Positions 35,825-44,731 of a stretch of DNA of 64,000 nt are shown here, in pieces. The translations under genes and the position numbers were made by a program. The notes beneath the pieces were generated by a model. The model saw only the letters and a list, made by a program, of their open reading frames with translations, searched no databases and had not been told where the DNA came from. The DNA comes from Clostridiales bacterium (GTDB lineage Bacteria; Bacillota; Clostridia; Saccharofermentanales; Saccharofermentanaceae), in NCBI GenBank assembly GCA_017962145.1, contig JAGCVX010000016.1:1-64000 (forward strand), written 5' to 3'. Position 1 is the first letter of the stretch, and the number at the start of each line of letters is the position of its first letter.

Positions 35825-36494
35825 CGGAAATATACTGTTTGTATTCCCGGGAGATGATGTTCCAGTCAAGCTCGAAGCGGGCCATGTGCTTCTGGAAAGC
35901 AGCTCTTGCAGCTACCGGGTCTTTCGCCTTGATGGCGTCACAGATGGCGTGGTGGTCGGAAACGATCTTGAGATCTTTTACCGAGTGCAGACTGAGGTTA
36001 CGGACACGGTCAAAATGAATGCTCATGAGGTTGACCATGTAGTAGCACTGCATCTTGTTGCAGATGCGGTAGATCGTCTTATGGAATTCGTTATCGAGAT
36101 TAAAGAACTTATCAGTATCTTTGGAAAGATAGAACTCCTGCAGCTGCAGGTTCTCTTCGAGTTCGTTGATGTCGGCCTCTTTGGCCATCTCGCAGGCATC
36201 CTCGACGAGAGCGGTCTCGACGGTGATACGCAGGAAACGCGCTTCGCGGATGAGGTCGGAATCGATCATGGAGACCAGGCAGCCTTTCTGCGGAAGGATG
36301 TCTACGATCTTCGACTTCGAAAGCTCCAGAAGGGCTTCGTGAACCGGTGTTCTGGAAAGACCCAGGACATTGGCGATCTCCTGCTCACCGATCATGCTGC
36401 CGGGTTCGATATCCAGGCTGATGATATTCATGCTGATCACGCGGAATGCATACTCACGGTTCGTCTCATTCGGATTTTTCGGCGGTACGATCAT
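35811..36494 (-). CDS. GntR/FadR-family regulator of the glucuronate locus
   Basis: 227 aa. The N-terminal winged helix is GSMIGEQEIANVLGLSRTPVHEAL. The C-terminal all-helical FCD domain has metal-binding His candidates in DNEFHKTIY and DHHAICDAI. FadR-subfamily members such as UxuR and ExuR bind uronate intermediates. It sits just downstream of uxuB on the same strand but has its own promoter, with an operator-like site over the -35 box. It is the best candidate to bind the CTAG-centred sites in this locus. Confidence 0.88.
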   Translation of the reverse strand: MIVPPKNPNETNREYAFRVISMNIISLDIEPGSMIGEQEIANVLGLSRTPVHEALLELSKSKIVDILPQKGCLVSMIDSDLIREARFLRITVETALVEDACEMAKEADINELEENLQLQEFYLSKDTDKFFNLDNEFHKTIYRICNKMQCYYMVNLMSIHFDRVRNLSLHSVKDLKIVSDHHAICDAIKAKDPVAARAAFQKHMARFELDWNIISREYKQYISDGSK

Positions 36495-36552
36495 AGGTGT
36501 TTCTCCCTCTTCGTAGTCTGTCTGATACTTTGTTTATCTAATAAACAGTATA

Positions 36553-36582
36553 AATATACATGAAATCGAACTAGCATACAAG
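36553..36582 (-). promoter_or_regulatory. Promoter and operator of the GntR gene
   Basis: Minus-strand TTGTAT (36581-36576), 17-bp spacer, TATATT (36558-36553). The site CTTGTATGCTAGTT (36582-36569) overlaps the -35 box, which suggests autoregulation. Confidence 0.58.
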
Positions 36583-36588
36583 ATGCAT

Positions 36589-38205
36589 TCAGCTAACATA
36601 TTTTTTGAGTGTGGCTTTGACTGCGCCGGGGCCGGCGAGCATCTCCGAAAGCATGTGCTCGATCTTCGGAGACAGGCCGCACGCCACCAGATCCGTTCCG
36701 AAAAGCGACGGATTCGAAAGCAGCGACTGGATATGTCCGTCGACGCTGTCCGGGTTTCCGAACTGCACATCCTTAAGCTGTGCGGTCAGAGAATCGAGAA
36801 GCGGGTCGGAACTCAGCGGCATCGGCTTTCCTTCGTCATCGAGCGCCAGCAGGTAACGAAGCCATCCGGCGATCGTCAGCGGGATCAAGGTCAGCGAGAT
36901 CACGTTCAGATCCGGATCGTGGATATATGACTTGATCGTCTCTCCGAAACGGATCGGGATCTTCAGACTCGTGTCGGTCGCGATACGCTGCGGCGCGTCC
37001 GGGATATAGGGATTCGGAAGTCTTTCTTCGATGACTTCACGGATAAATTCTCTCGGGTCAAGGATCTTCGGGTCGGTCACGACCGGCAGTCCCTCTTCGT
37101 ATCCCATCTTCGTGATGAGGGATACCAGAAGCGGATTTTTCATCTCTTCCGAGATGCGTGTATAACCCAGCAGGCATCCGAATACGGCCAGCGATGTATG
37201 AAGCGGATTCAGGCATGTGGTGACCTTCATGCGCTCGGATTTATTGACCGTCTCGCGGTCCGTCATGTATACGCCTGCCTTTTCAAATGCCGGGCGTCCG
37301 TTCGGGAATGTGTCTTCGAGTACCAGGTACTGCGGGATCTCGGCATTTACAAACGGCGCGATAAATGTGCCTTTGGATGTCGTAAAGGGGGACATGTCGT
37401 TGATATCCATCGCGGTGATCATGGCCTCGACAGAGGCATCCGGACGCGGCGTGATCTTGTCGATCATGCTCCACGGAAATGCGACTTTCGATTCATCTTC
37501 GAGATAGGAAATAAAGTCATCCGTGACAAATGCATTTTTCTTCCAGGCGTTTGCGATCTCAAGGACACTGGACTTGAGCTTTTCGCCGTTATGACTGCAG
37601 TTGTCCATGCTCGCAAGAGCGATCGGTGTTGCGCCGTTTTGGAATCTTTCCCAAAGAAGTGCGCAGACGATACTCATCGCGTGACGGGCATACTGTGGAC
37701 CTTCTTCGATGTCTTTTACCACGACGGGCAGAAGTTCACCGCGCATATTTCGAAGGGCATAGCCCTTCTCCGTGATCGTAAAACTCATCAGCTGCAGGGA
37801 AGGGGCGCACGCGATCTCGATCAGACGCTTTGTCTCCTCCGCGTCGAGCGGATCGGCTTTTCTGGCTTCACTGACAGACGCGATGATCTCGTAGCCGACG
37901 TCGCCGCTGGGCTTTAAGTCGACCATCAGGGTCAGGTTGTCGTAAGGACGGTAGATGCGGTCGATGACTTCGTAGTCGAAAGTATCTGCCGCGATTACGC
38001 CACGGTCAGCAAGACCCTGGTTCAGAAGATCCTGCTGGAGCCGGGCGATAAAACCGCGGAAGATGTTTCCTGCACCGAAGTGCAGCCATATAGGGGAGTC
38101 GTTGGTTTTTTCGATCATGGAGTCGATATCGTAGCGGGGCAAAGCAATATTGAGCTCCTGCCAGATATTCTTGTCTTTTAAGGCATCGCGAGTAATGGAG
38201 ATCAT
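36589..38205 (-). CDS. uxuB: Fructuronate reductase (mannitol dehydrogenase family)
   Basis: 538 aa. It reduces D-fructuronate to D-mannonate with NADH. The N-terminal Rossmann motif is WLHFGAGNIFRGF; the C-terminal all-alpha domain of the polyol dehydrogenase family follows, with TTCLNPLHTSLAVFGCLLGY. The family also includes tagaturonate reductase (UxaB) and mannitol dehydrogenases; position directly after uxuA favours UxuB. Separated from uxuA by 33 bp. The start at 38205 has AGGAGG nearby. Confidence 0.88.
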   Translation of the reverse strand: MISITRDALKDKNIWQELNIALPRYDIDSMIEKTNDSPIWLHFGAGNIFRGFIARLQQDLLNQGLADRGVIAADTFDYEVIDRIYRPYDNLTLMVDLKPSGDVGYEIIASVSEARKADPLDAEETKRLIEIACAPSLQLMSFTITEKGYALRNMRGELLPVVVKDIEEGPQYARHAMSIVCALLWERFQNGATPIALASMDNCSHNGEKLKSSVLEIANAWKKNAFVTDDFISYLEDESKVAFPWSMIDKITPRPDASVEAMITAMDINDMSPFTTSKGTFIAPFVNAEIPQYLVLEDTFPNGRPAFEKAGVYMTDRETVNKSERMKVTTCLNPLHTSLAVFGCLLGYTRISEEMKNPLLVSLITKMGYEEGLPVVTDPKILDPREFIREVIEERLPNPYIPDAPQRIATDTSLKIPIRFGETIKSYIHDPDLNVISLTLIPLTIAGWLRYLLALDDEGKPMPLSSDPLLDSLTAQLKDVQFGNPDSVDGHIQSLLSNPSLFGTDLVACGLSPKIEHMLSEMLAGPGAVKATLKKYVS

Positions 38206-38238
38206 AGTATCCCTCCTGAAAAAGAAAATAGAAGGTGA

Positions 38239-39312
38239 TTATCTGGAAGCCTTGTCGACAGCTTCCCAAAGACCCAGCAGGTAGTTGGCGCCGATGGCAC
38301 GGTCGTAGAGACCATAACCCGGACGGGACACTTCGCCCCAGATCCGGCGGCCGTGATCCGGACGGATATATCCGTCGAAACCATTGTCGTGGAGATTCTT
38401 GATGATCTGATACATATCCAGATCGCCTTCAGACGAAAGGTGGGCACTCTCGTGGAAATCCTTGTCCTGAGTGTGCTTGACGTTACGAAGATGTACGAAA
38501 GGCACACGGCCCATGGAAGCAAATTCCTTGGCCATCGCCGGTACATCGTTCTCTTTATTGGCACCGAGACTTCCGGTGCAGAGCGTCAGACCGTGACGCT
38601 TACTGGTATTCAGGTTCAAAAATTCCCGGATCGATTCGGTGCTGCAGATCACCTTCGGAAGGTGGAAAAGCGGCCACGGCGGATCATCCGGATGTACGCC
38701 GAAGTCGATATCATACTCCTCGGCATAGGGCATCACGGCATCCAGGAAATAAGTGATATTCTTGAAATACTCTTCTGCGGAAACGTTCTGGTAGAACTCG
38801 ATATCCTTGGTCATCGCCGGGAAACGCTCCGGTTCCCAGCCCGGAAGAGTCATATCGTGGGATCCGTTCATCATGGAATCGATGATCTTATCGAGTGTCA
38901 GTCCCTTGGCATAAGCGTGCTCATACGCCATCGCGAAACTACCGTCGGAAAGCGGCATCTCGAGGTTGCTGCGGAACCAGTCCATAACAGGCATCAGGTT
39001 ATAGCAGATGCATTTTACGCCTGCTTCATGCAGGTTCTTCATTGTAGTAATGTAGTTGGAGATATACTCGTCTCGGGAAGGAAGGCCTTTTTTGATGTCT
39101 TCGTGGACATTTACGCTTTCGATGACTTCCATCTCCAGGCCCGCTTCGTGGACCTGATCACGCAGAGAAAAAACAGCTTCTTTCGACCAGACTTCACCGG
39201 CCGGAATATCGGATAACATGGTAGCGACTCCGGAAACACCCGGGATCTGGCGAATCTGTCCTAACGTAACTGTGTCGTCGCCATTCGGCCACCAACGAAA
39301 AACCATCTTCAT
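38239..39312 (-). CDS. uxuA: Mannonate dehydratase
   Basis: 357 aa, normal length for UxuA. It dehydrates D-mannonate to 2-keto-3-deoxygluconate with a divalent metal. The N-terminus MKMVFRWWPNGDDTVTL is diagnostic. The metal-site region 'VKCICYNLMPVMDWFRS' and the 'FGVHPDDPPWPLFHLPKV' segment are kept. ATG 39312 is chosen because GAGG lies 9 nt before it and the family begins there. It heads the uxuA-uxuB transcript from a near-consensus promoter overlaid by operators. Confidence 0.95.
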   Translation of the reverse strand: MKMVFRWWPNGDDTVTLGQIRQIPGVSGVATMLSDIPAGEVWSKEAVFSLRDQVHEAGLEMEVIESVNVHEDIKKGLPSRDEYISNYITTMKNLHEAGVKCICYNLMPVMDWFRSNLEMPLSDGSFAMAYEHAYAKGLTLDKIIDSMMNGSHDMTLPGWEPERFPAMTKDIEFYQNVSAEEYFKNITYFLDAVMPYAEEYDIDFGVHPDDPPWPLFHLPKVICSTESIREFLNLNTSKRHGLTLCTGSLGANKENDVPAMAKEFASMGRVPFVHLRNVKHTQDKDFHESAHLSSEGDLDMYQIIKNLHDNGFDGYIRPDHGRRIWGEVSRPGYGLYDRAIGANYLLGLWEAVDKASR

Positions 39313-39423
39313 ATTAGTTTGCCTCGTTCCATTTTCAATCAAGGTCCCTGCATCACTGCAGGTGGAACAGAATGTTTTTCTGCGTGAAAAGCACTCTGGA
39401 GCCCCTACTCCATCCCTGTCATT

Positions 39424-39455
39424 ACTAGTATACTAGCGAACTAGCATGATGTCAA
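39424..39455 (-). promoter_or_regulatory. uxuA promoter with two operator half-sites
   Basis: Minus-strand TTGACA (39455-39450), 17-bp spacer, TATACT (39432-39427). ACTAGTATACTAG (39424-39436) covers the -10 box, and AACTAGCATGA (39439-39449) fills the spacer. Such placement implies repression by the GntR protein. Confidence 0.7.
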
Positions 39456-39500
39456 GCGCTTCTGATATCTTAAAAATCCTGGTTTTCGGGGTGTTTTCCG

Positions 39501-39872
39501 TCACATCTTGTCGGTGTCGTTTGTTCTGGGACCGCTGCCTCTTCTGAACAGGTGCATCAGGAAAGGAATTGCGATGATCCATCCGTATGCTTTCAATACG
39601 AAAACAAACGAAGCCAGCACCAGTTCAGTCATGGTGCTGTCCGTTCCGACGATATCCGGATAGTGCATAGCGGAATAGGATACGGTCATGGCGAGGATCG
39701 ATCCGAGAAGGATCAGAGTCGAGCGGATGAGGATATCTTTCGTAAGTACTCCGGTGCCCTCATCTTTCTGCATCTGCTTGATGCAAAGACGAAGTCCGAT
39801 GAATAAAAGCACGATACAGATTACCAGAAATCCCAGTGTCACAACCGCGCGAATCGTCAAAGTTGTATCCAT
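39501..39872 (-). CDS. Small membrane protein, 123 aa
   Basis: Three hydrophobic helices (about residues 8-30, 48-68, 82-108), ending in a basic tail. AGGAGAG lies 5 nt before ATG 39872. It follows the DUF624 gene by 63 bp on the same strand, so probably the same transcript. Unknown family. Confidence 0.6.
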   Translation of the reverse strand: MDTTLTIRAVVTLGFLVICIVLLFIGLRLCIKQMQKDEGTGVLTKDILIRSTLILLGSILAMTVSYSAMHYPDIVGTDSTMTELVLASFVFVLKAYGWIIAIPFLMHLFRRGSGPRTNDTDKM

Positions 39873-39935
39873 ATATCTCTCCTAAAAACCATTATAAAAA
39901 TACTTTAGTCAAAAGCCGAATTACCGTCAACAGTT

Positions 39936-40730
39936 TTATGATTCCTCTTCCTTAGAAGGTTCTTCGTCATCGGAAGGAGTTTCTTCCTCGATTTCAGACT
40001 CATCGTCAGACTCTTCGTCATCTTCCTCGTCGATCTCATACTCTTCGTAGTACTCTTCTTCGTCGTCTTCGTCCTCTTCCTCCCGGAAACGCTCCGGATG
40101 CTCGCGCTTTTCTTTCTGCAGAAGCGCGAAGCCGAAGTCACGCTCGATCAGGCGGCGGCAGAGGTAGCAGCAGACGAAAGGCATAAAGAGCATGCTCGGG
40201 AAAAACGCGATCATGACTGCCAGAGAAAGGATCATAAAGAGCCACATCAGAAGAGTATGACCCGCATACATCGTGGCGAAGGTAAAACTGTGGAACAGTG
40301 TATTTTTCGTGGAATTCTTAAAACGTGCGAGATACGGGAATACGTAGGGCACGCAGAATACAAGCGGCAGGACCAGAAGGATCGCCACCGGCAGATACCA
40401 GTCCGGAAGCTTGATGCCGTTAAAGCCCTTCCAGGCGACAAAGATATTGAAGCCTGTGACGCCGGCATAAAGAAGAAGGATGATGTTCAGGACGATACCC
40501 TGTCCGAGGTTACCTTTGAAAGAACGCCAGTAGTCACGAACCGGAGTTTCCGACTTGTCCGCAAAACGCTTATGCATCGCAAAGTAGAGCGCACAGGTCG
40601 CAGGTCCCATGGTGACGATCGGCAGACTGCAGATCAGCCAGAAGAAACTGAGCATGATAATGTCGCCCAGTTTATCGCCCAGAGAATAAAAACGGCTATT
40701 GGTGATACGGTCGTAAGATGATTCTTTCAT
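39936..40730 (-). CDS. DUF624 (YesL-like) membrane protein with acidic tail
   Basis: 264 aa. DUF624 hallmarks: 'LGDIIMLSFFWLICSLPIVTMGPATCALY' near the N-terminus, then three or four more helices. YesL-type proteins are found beside oligosaccharide ABC importers of the LplB/YtcP class, as here, and may assist them. After residue 215 the tail is almost wholly Glu/Asp/Ser (about 50 residues), which is not part of the usual domain. Divergent from the acetylesterase gene. Confidence 0.83.
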   Translation of the reverse strand: MKESSYDRITNSRFYSLGDKLGDIIMLSFFWLICSLPIVTMGPATCALYFAMHKRFADKSETPVRDYWRSFKGNLGQGIVLNIILLLYAGVTGFNIFVAWKGFNGIKLPDWYLPVAILLVLPLVFCVPYVFPYLARFKNSTKNTLFHSFTFATMYAGHTLLMWLFMILSLAVMIAFFPSMLFMPFVCCYLCRRLIERDFGFALLQKEKREHPERFREEEDEDDEEEYYEEYEIDEEDDEESDDESEIEEETPSDDEEPSKEEES

Positions 40731-40756
40731 GTGCTTGAGAACTCCTTCTTTTCAAT

Positions 40757-40785
40757 ATATTAGACGCAGAGAGGGCAAAAAACAA
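40757..40785 (-). promoter_or_regulatory. Promoter of the DUF624 gene
   Basis: Minus-strand TTGTTT (40785-40780), 17-bp spacer, TAATAT (40762-40757). The palindromes at 40786-40815 lie just upstream. Confidence 0.5.
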
Positions 40786-40815
40786 GTAAGAAAATCTTTC
40801 TTACATACTAGTATG
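40786..40815. promoter_or_regulatory. Two adjoining palindromes in the divergent DUF624 / acetylesterase promoter region
   Basis: GTAAGAAA-ATC-TTTCTTAC (40786-40804) abuts the perfect 12-bp palindrome CATACTAGTATG (40804-40815). The second is the best copy of the glucuronate-locus operator. The first is a different site and may bind another regulator. A weak promoter for the esterase (TTGTGG 40820-40825, GATAAT 40844-40849) follows. Confidence 0.62.
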
Positions 40816-40891
40816 AAATTTGTGGCAAGAGAAATGACTTTGTGATAATCTAGAGCTGAACAGATTTCTATCAACCATAAAGAGGTGTTCT

Positions 40892-42421
40892 ATGTTAAAG
40901 CTCGCGCGCATATTCCGTGATGGGATGATCCTGCAAAGAAGAAGACCCGTATCCATCTGGGGATGCGAGGATCAGTGCGATCGCGTGGCCGTGCGCCTTC
41001 AGGGAACTGAATATAGTGCAGCCGTTTCGGACGGAAAGTTTCTTGTCGAGCTTCCTTCTCGTGAAGCGGTAGAAAATATCACGATCGAGATCGAAGGCAG
41101 CGAAAAGATCGTGCTGCAAAATGTATGCTTCGGCGACGTATTTTTCCTGACAGGCCAGTCGAACATGGAGCTTCCTGTTTACCGTACGATGGATGTCTCG
41201 GAAGAAGAGATCAAAAACTCGAACTATCCGTTTATCCGCCAGTACCGCGTCACACCGCAGTACCGTCTTTCGGAAGAAAAGGAAGCAGAACTTCCGGATC
41301 TTCCCTGGACAGAGGCGACCGGCGAAGATCTTCTTCAGATGAGTGCCGCAGGATTTTACTGCGCAAAGCGTATATATGAAAAGGAACATATACCGATCGG
41401 TCTGGTCTTAGGTGCCCAGGGCGGATCGACCATCGAGTCCTGGATGCCGACCGACCTTCTTTCAAAGTTCGGAAATTACGAAGAAAAGTTTCAGCCGTTT
41501 TTGGAAGACGGCGCGCTTCAGAAATATCTGGAGGAAAATGCACTGCGAAATGCAGCCTGGCGAGATGCACTGATCTGTGATGACGAAGAGATCCAAAGAT
41601 CTCAGATCCCGGAGGATGCGGAAGACTTTACCGTTCCGGGCATGATACTCGAAAGTCTCGGAAATGCATACTGCGGTGTCCTGTGGTTTTACAAGGAATT
41701 CGAATTAAAAGAAGAACCGTCCGAAGATGCATTTGTCTATGTGGGAAATCTCATCGACTCGGATGTGACCTATATTAATGGCGTCGAGGTCGGAACTATC
41801 GGCTACAGATATCCGCCGAGAAAATATCCTTTCGACGGTAAGATCCTAAAGAAGGGAAGAAACCTCCTTTCCGTCCGGCTCATACTCGAAAACGGAAACG
41901 GCGGTCTGGTGGATGCGCATCCGTACTTTATCCGAAGCGGAAACGAGAAGATCGACCTGACCGGAACGTGGAAGATGGCGAAGGGAACATATTGTTCTTC
42001 TCCGTTTGTCCCAGGATATCTCGGACAGGAGATCCCGACCGGTCTTTACAAGGCGACGGTCCGCCCTCTTCGTAACTTTGCTTTCCGCGGGATCTGGTGG
42101 TACCAGGGCGAGTCGAACAGTGATCAGCCGGCCCGTTATGGCGAAAAACTTTCCGGCATGATCGATGCCTGGCGAAAACTATTCAAGCAGGACCTGCCGC
42201 TCCTTTGTATCGAGATGCCGAACTACACGGATCCGATCCTCGGAAAGCAGCCGGAGGGATGGGCGGAGATCCAAAGACAGCAGAGGGAAGCCGAAAAGAA
42301 TATCCCCGACTGCAAGGTGGTGTCGGCCCGGGATCTTTTTACACCCTGGGAACTGCACCCGCAAAGAAAGAGCGAACTGGGAGCGCGCATGGCAGAAGCT
42401 GCGATGCAGGTATACTACTAA
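40892..42421 (+). CDS. SGNH-type sialate O-acetylesterase-like (probable acetylxylan oligosaccharide esterase)
   Basis: 509 aa. Catalytic Ser in LTGQSNMELPV, oxyanion Gly in LGAQGGSTIESWM, block III WWYQGESNSD, and His in ELHPQRKSELGARMAE. An inserted beta-sandwich (about 250-365) is usual for the SIAE group. There is no signal peptide, so it acts inside the cell, probably on acetyl groups of imported xylo-oligosaccharides, given the GH115/uxu context. GAGGTG precedes ATG 40892. A terminator follows. Confidence 0.85.
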   Translation: MLKLARIFRDGMILQRRRPVSIWGCEDQCDRVAVRLQGTEYSAAVSDGKFLVELPSREAVENITIEIEGSEKIVLQNVCFGDVFFLTGQSNMELPVYRTMDVSEEEIKNSNYPFIRQYRVTPQYRLSEEKEAELPDLPWTEATGEDLLQMSAAGFYCAKRIYEKEHIPIGLVLGAQGGSTIESWMPTDLLSKFGNYEEKFQPFLEDGALQKYLEENALRNAAWRDALICDDEEIQRSQIPEDAEDFTVPGMILESLGNAYCGVLWFYKEFELKEEPSEDAFVYVGNLIDSDVTYINGVEVGTIGYRYPPRKYPFDGKILKKGRNLLSVRLILENGNGGLVDAHPYFIRSGNEKIDLTGTWKMAKGTYCSSPFVPGYLGQEIPTGLYKATVRPLRNFAFRGIWWYQGESNSDQPARYGEKLSGMIDAWRKLFKQDLPLLCIEMPNYTDPILGKQPEGWAEIQRQQREAEKNIPDCKVVSARDLFTPWELHPQRKSELGARMAEAAMQVYY

Positions 42422-42445
42422 GCTCCTATACGACTAACCAACCTG

Positions 42446-42475
42446 AAAAGACTGTCCTTCCCGGGCAGTCTTTTT
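42446..42475 (+). terminator. Terminator after the acetylesterase gene
   Basis: AAAAGACTG / CAGTCTTTT arms (42446-42454, 42466-42474) with a 3' T-run. Of the 319 bp up to the permease, the rest holds the promoter and operators at 42590-42644 and no gene. Confidence 0.8.
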
Positions 42476-42589
42476 AGTTATGCCGAAATCCCTTCATTTC
42501 TTATATATAGCGATCGCGGAAAGGAAAATCGTTTTGTTTTCCTTTGTGCATGTTCGCTAAAAAAGCACCGCCTGAGAATAGAATTAGCA

Positions 42590-42644
42590 TTGACATATGA
42601 CTAGTATGGTGGTATTCTGTCCTCGTAGACAACTAGCATACAAG
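42590..42644 (+). promoter_or_regulatory. Importer promoter with two operators
   Basis: TTGACA (42590-42595), 17-bp spacer, TATTCT (42613-42618). The spacer contains GACTAGTATGG (42599-42609), and AACTAGCATACAAG (42631-42644) lies just past the transcription start. The second is identical to the site before the GntR gene. Confidence 0.7.
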
Positions 42645-42740
42645 TGTGCAAGTGAAAGAAAAGATGCATTTCACTTAAGCAAATGAAACCGAAAAACACT
42701 GGTGCTGGACAGCAAGATTGAGCGTTCTAGGAGTGGTTCT

Positions 42741-43691
42741 ATGAGTTCAAATCAAGACAACAAAGAGTGGAAGCCGGTCAAGAAAAACAGTTTCCTCAGA
42801 CACATCGGCATTTACTGGCAGATCTACCTGATGCTGGTCATCCCGGTCATCTACTATGTCGTATTCCGTTATATCCCGATGTTCGGTAACATCATCGCTT
42901 TCAGAAAGTATCGTGCCGGCGGCAGTATCTTCGGTGTGGAAAACAGCGGCCTGAAGTATTTCAAGCAGTTCACTCGTGACCAGTCCTTCTGGAGAGCTTT
43001 CCGAAATACACTTACTCTGAATATTACGTATCTTCTTTTCCGCTTCCCGTTGACGCTGATCTTTGCTCTTCTGATCAACGAGATCCGAAATCTTCACTGG
43101 AAGAAATTCGTACAGACCGTTTCTTATCTCCCGCACTTTATCTCGATGGTTATCGTCTGCGGTATGATCAAGGAACTCACATCCACATCCGGCCCGATCA
43201 ATGCACTGGTCATCGCATGTGGTGGTAAAGCGATCTCTTTCCTTTCCGTAGCAAAATACTTCAACGCGATCTTTACGATCTCCGGTGTATGGCAGAGCCT
43301 GGGCTGGGGTACGATCCTCTACCTCGAGGCGATGTCGAATATCAACCCGAATCTTTATGAAGCGGCGGCCGTTGACGGTGCCGGTCACTTCCGTCGTGTA
43401 TGGCATATCACGATCCCTTCGATCCTGCCGACGATCACGACGCTCCTCATCCTGGATATCGGCGGACTTGTTGGATCCGGTGGTGCATTTGAAAAAGTAT
43501 TCCTGCTTTATAATCCGATGATCTATTCTTCTGCGGATATCGTATCGACATACGTATACCGAATGGGTATCGGATCCGGTAACTACAGCTACGCGACGGC
43601 GGTCGGACTGTTCGAAGGCCTGATCAATCTGGTACTTCTGACGATCGCGAATGTGGCTTCGAAGAAGCTCACAGACAGCAGTCTGTTCTGA
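42741..43691 (+). CDS. Oligosaccharide ABC transporter permease (LplB/UgpA-like)
   Basis: 316 aa, six helices. The permease EAA loop reads NLYEAAAVDGAGHFRRVWHITIPSI, and the N-terminal LMLVIPVIYYVVFRYIPMFG is typical of the LplB group. This group imports large oligosaccharides without a dedicated ATPase in the operon, using a shared MsmX-type ATPase. ATG 42741 has AGGAGTGG at 6 nt. First gene of the importer operon. Confidence 0.92.
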   Translation: MSSNQDNKEWKPVKKNSFLRHIGIYWQIYLMLVIPVIYYVVFRYIPMFGNIIAFRKYRAGGSIFGVENSGLKYFKQFTRDQSFWRAFRNTLTLNITYLLFRFPLTLIFALLINEIRNLHWKKFVQTVSYLPHFISMVIVCGMIKELTSTSGPINALVIACGGKAISFLSVAKYFNAIFTISGVWQSLGWGTILYLEAMSNINPNLYEAAAVDGAGHFRRVWHITIPSILPTITTLLILDIGGLVGSGGAFEKVFLLYNPMIYSSADIVSTYVYRMGIGSGNYSYATAVGLFEGLINLVLLTIANVASKKLTDSSLF

Positions 43692-43704
43692 GGAGGTGCA
43701 TGAG

Positions 43705-44622
43705 ATGAAAAACGATGGATTTAAATCACCTCTTCGTTCCCGCCGTGGTGCGGTCGGAGGCCGGCCTTTGAGAGTGCGAGAGAACATGGGATATCAGGTA
43801 TTTCTCGTTGTGAACACGATCATCATGATCCTGATTTCCGCAGCGACTCTCTATCCGTTCCTCTATCTGGTATCGCAGTCTCTCTCATCCGAGAAGGCTA
43901 TCGTTTCCGGCCACGTAGGACTGATCCCGAAGGGATTTAACTTCGACACATATAAGTTCGTACTTTCTAAGGGTGACTTCCTGGGTTACTACAAGAACAC
44001 ATTGATCTATACCTTTGTCGGAACAGTACTTTCTCTGATCTTCTCTTCGATGCTGGCGTACCCGCTTTCGAAGACTGAACTGAAAGTCGTAAAGTTCCTG
44101 ACCCCGTTCATCATCTTCACGATGTATTTCGGCGGCGGATTGATCCCGAACTACGTTCTGGTCGTAAGACTGGGTCTGAAGAATACGATGGCGGCATTCA
44201 TTCTCCCGATGATGATCAGTACATACTACGTACTTTTGATGAAGTCATTCTTTGCCGGAACTCCGAAAGATCTCGAAGAGGCGGGCGAGCTCGATGGACT
44301 CAATAAGTTCGGTGTATTTGTCCGGATCGTGCTTCCGCTTTCGAAACCGATCATCGCAACGATGACACTGTTCTATGCATGTATGTACTGGAACAACTGG
44401 TATCAGGCTTTCTTGTACCTGCGTAAAGAGAAGTGGCCGGTAGCTTACTATCTGCAGACCATCATCCGCGGCCAGGGTGCCAACGATCCGGATGCCCAGC
44501 AGGTAGCGACGAATATCAAGTCCTGCTCGATGGTACTGACGGTTCTTCCGATCATCTGTGTGTATCCGTTTATCCAGAAGTATTACGTACAGGGCATGAT
44601 GCTCGGCGGCGTAAAAGAGTGA
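43705..44622 (+). CDS. Oligosaccharide ABC transporter permease (YtcP/AraQ-like)
   Basis: 305 aa, six helices. EAA loop: TPKDLEEAGELDGLNKFGVFVRIVLPLSKP. It ends in 'YVQGMMLGGVKE', the typical YtcP C-terminus. ATG 43705 has GAGGAGGTG and lies 13 bp after the first permease. It forms the heterodimeric channel with it. No ABC ATPase gene is present in the locus. Confidence 0.92.
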   Translation: MKNDGFKSPLRSRRGAVGGRPLRVRENMGYQVFLVVNTIIMILISAATLYPFLYLVSQSLSSEKAIVSGHVGLIPKGFNFDTYKFVLSKGDFLGYYKNTLIYTFVGTVLSLIFSSMLAYPLSKTELKVVKFLTPFIIFTMYFGGGLIPNYVLVVRLGLKNTMAAFILPMMISTYYVLLMKSFFAGTPKDLEEAGELDGLNKFGVFVRIVLPLSKPIIATMTLFYACMYWNNWYQAFLYLRKEKWPVAYYLQTIIRGQGANDPDAQQVATNIKSCSMVLTVLPIICVYPFIQKYYVQGMMLGGVKE

Positions 44623-44731
44623 TCGGAAAGAAAGGTTCCGATCCGCAAAAACGTATGTTACTGCGTGGACCTGCTGTCTGGTGTGCGCAGGGCAGAAATA
44701 AAAACATCCACTTTAAATAAGGAGGAAAACT

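Noticed and set aside
43182..43210. Additional copy of the over-represented nonamer at the first permease
   Set aside because: The sequence is CAATGCACT, one mismatch from AAATGCACT, so it was not counted. Similar near-misses (AAATGCCACT at 16527, AAATGCGACT at 37478) were also left out.
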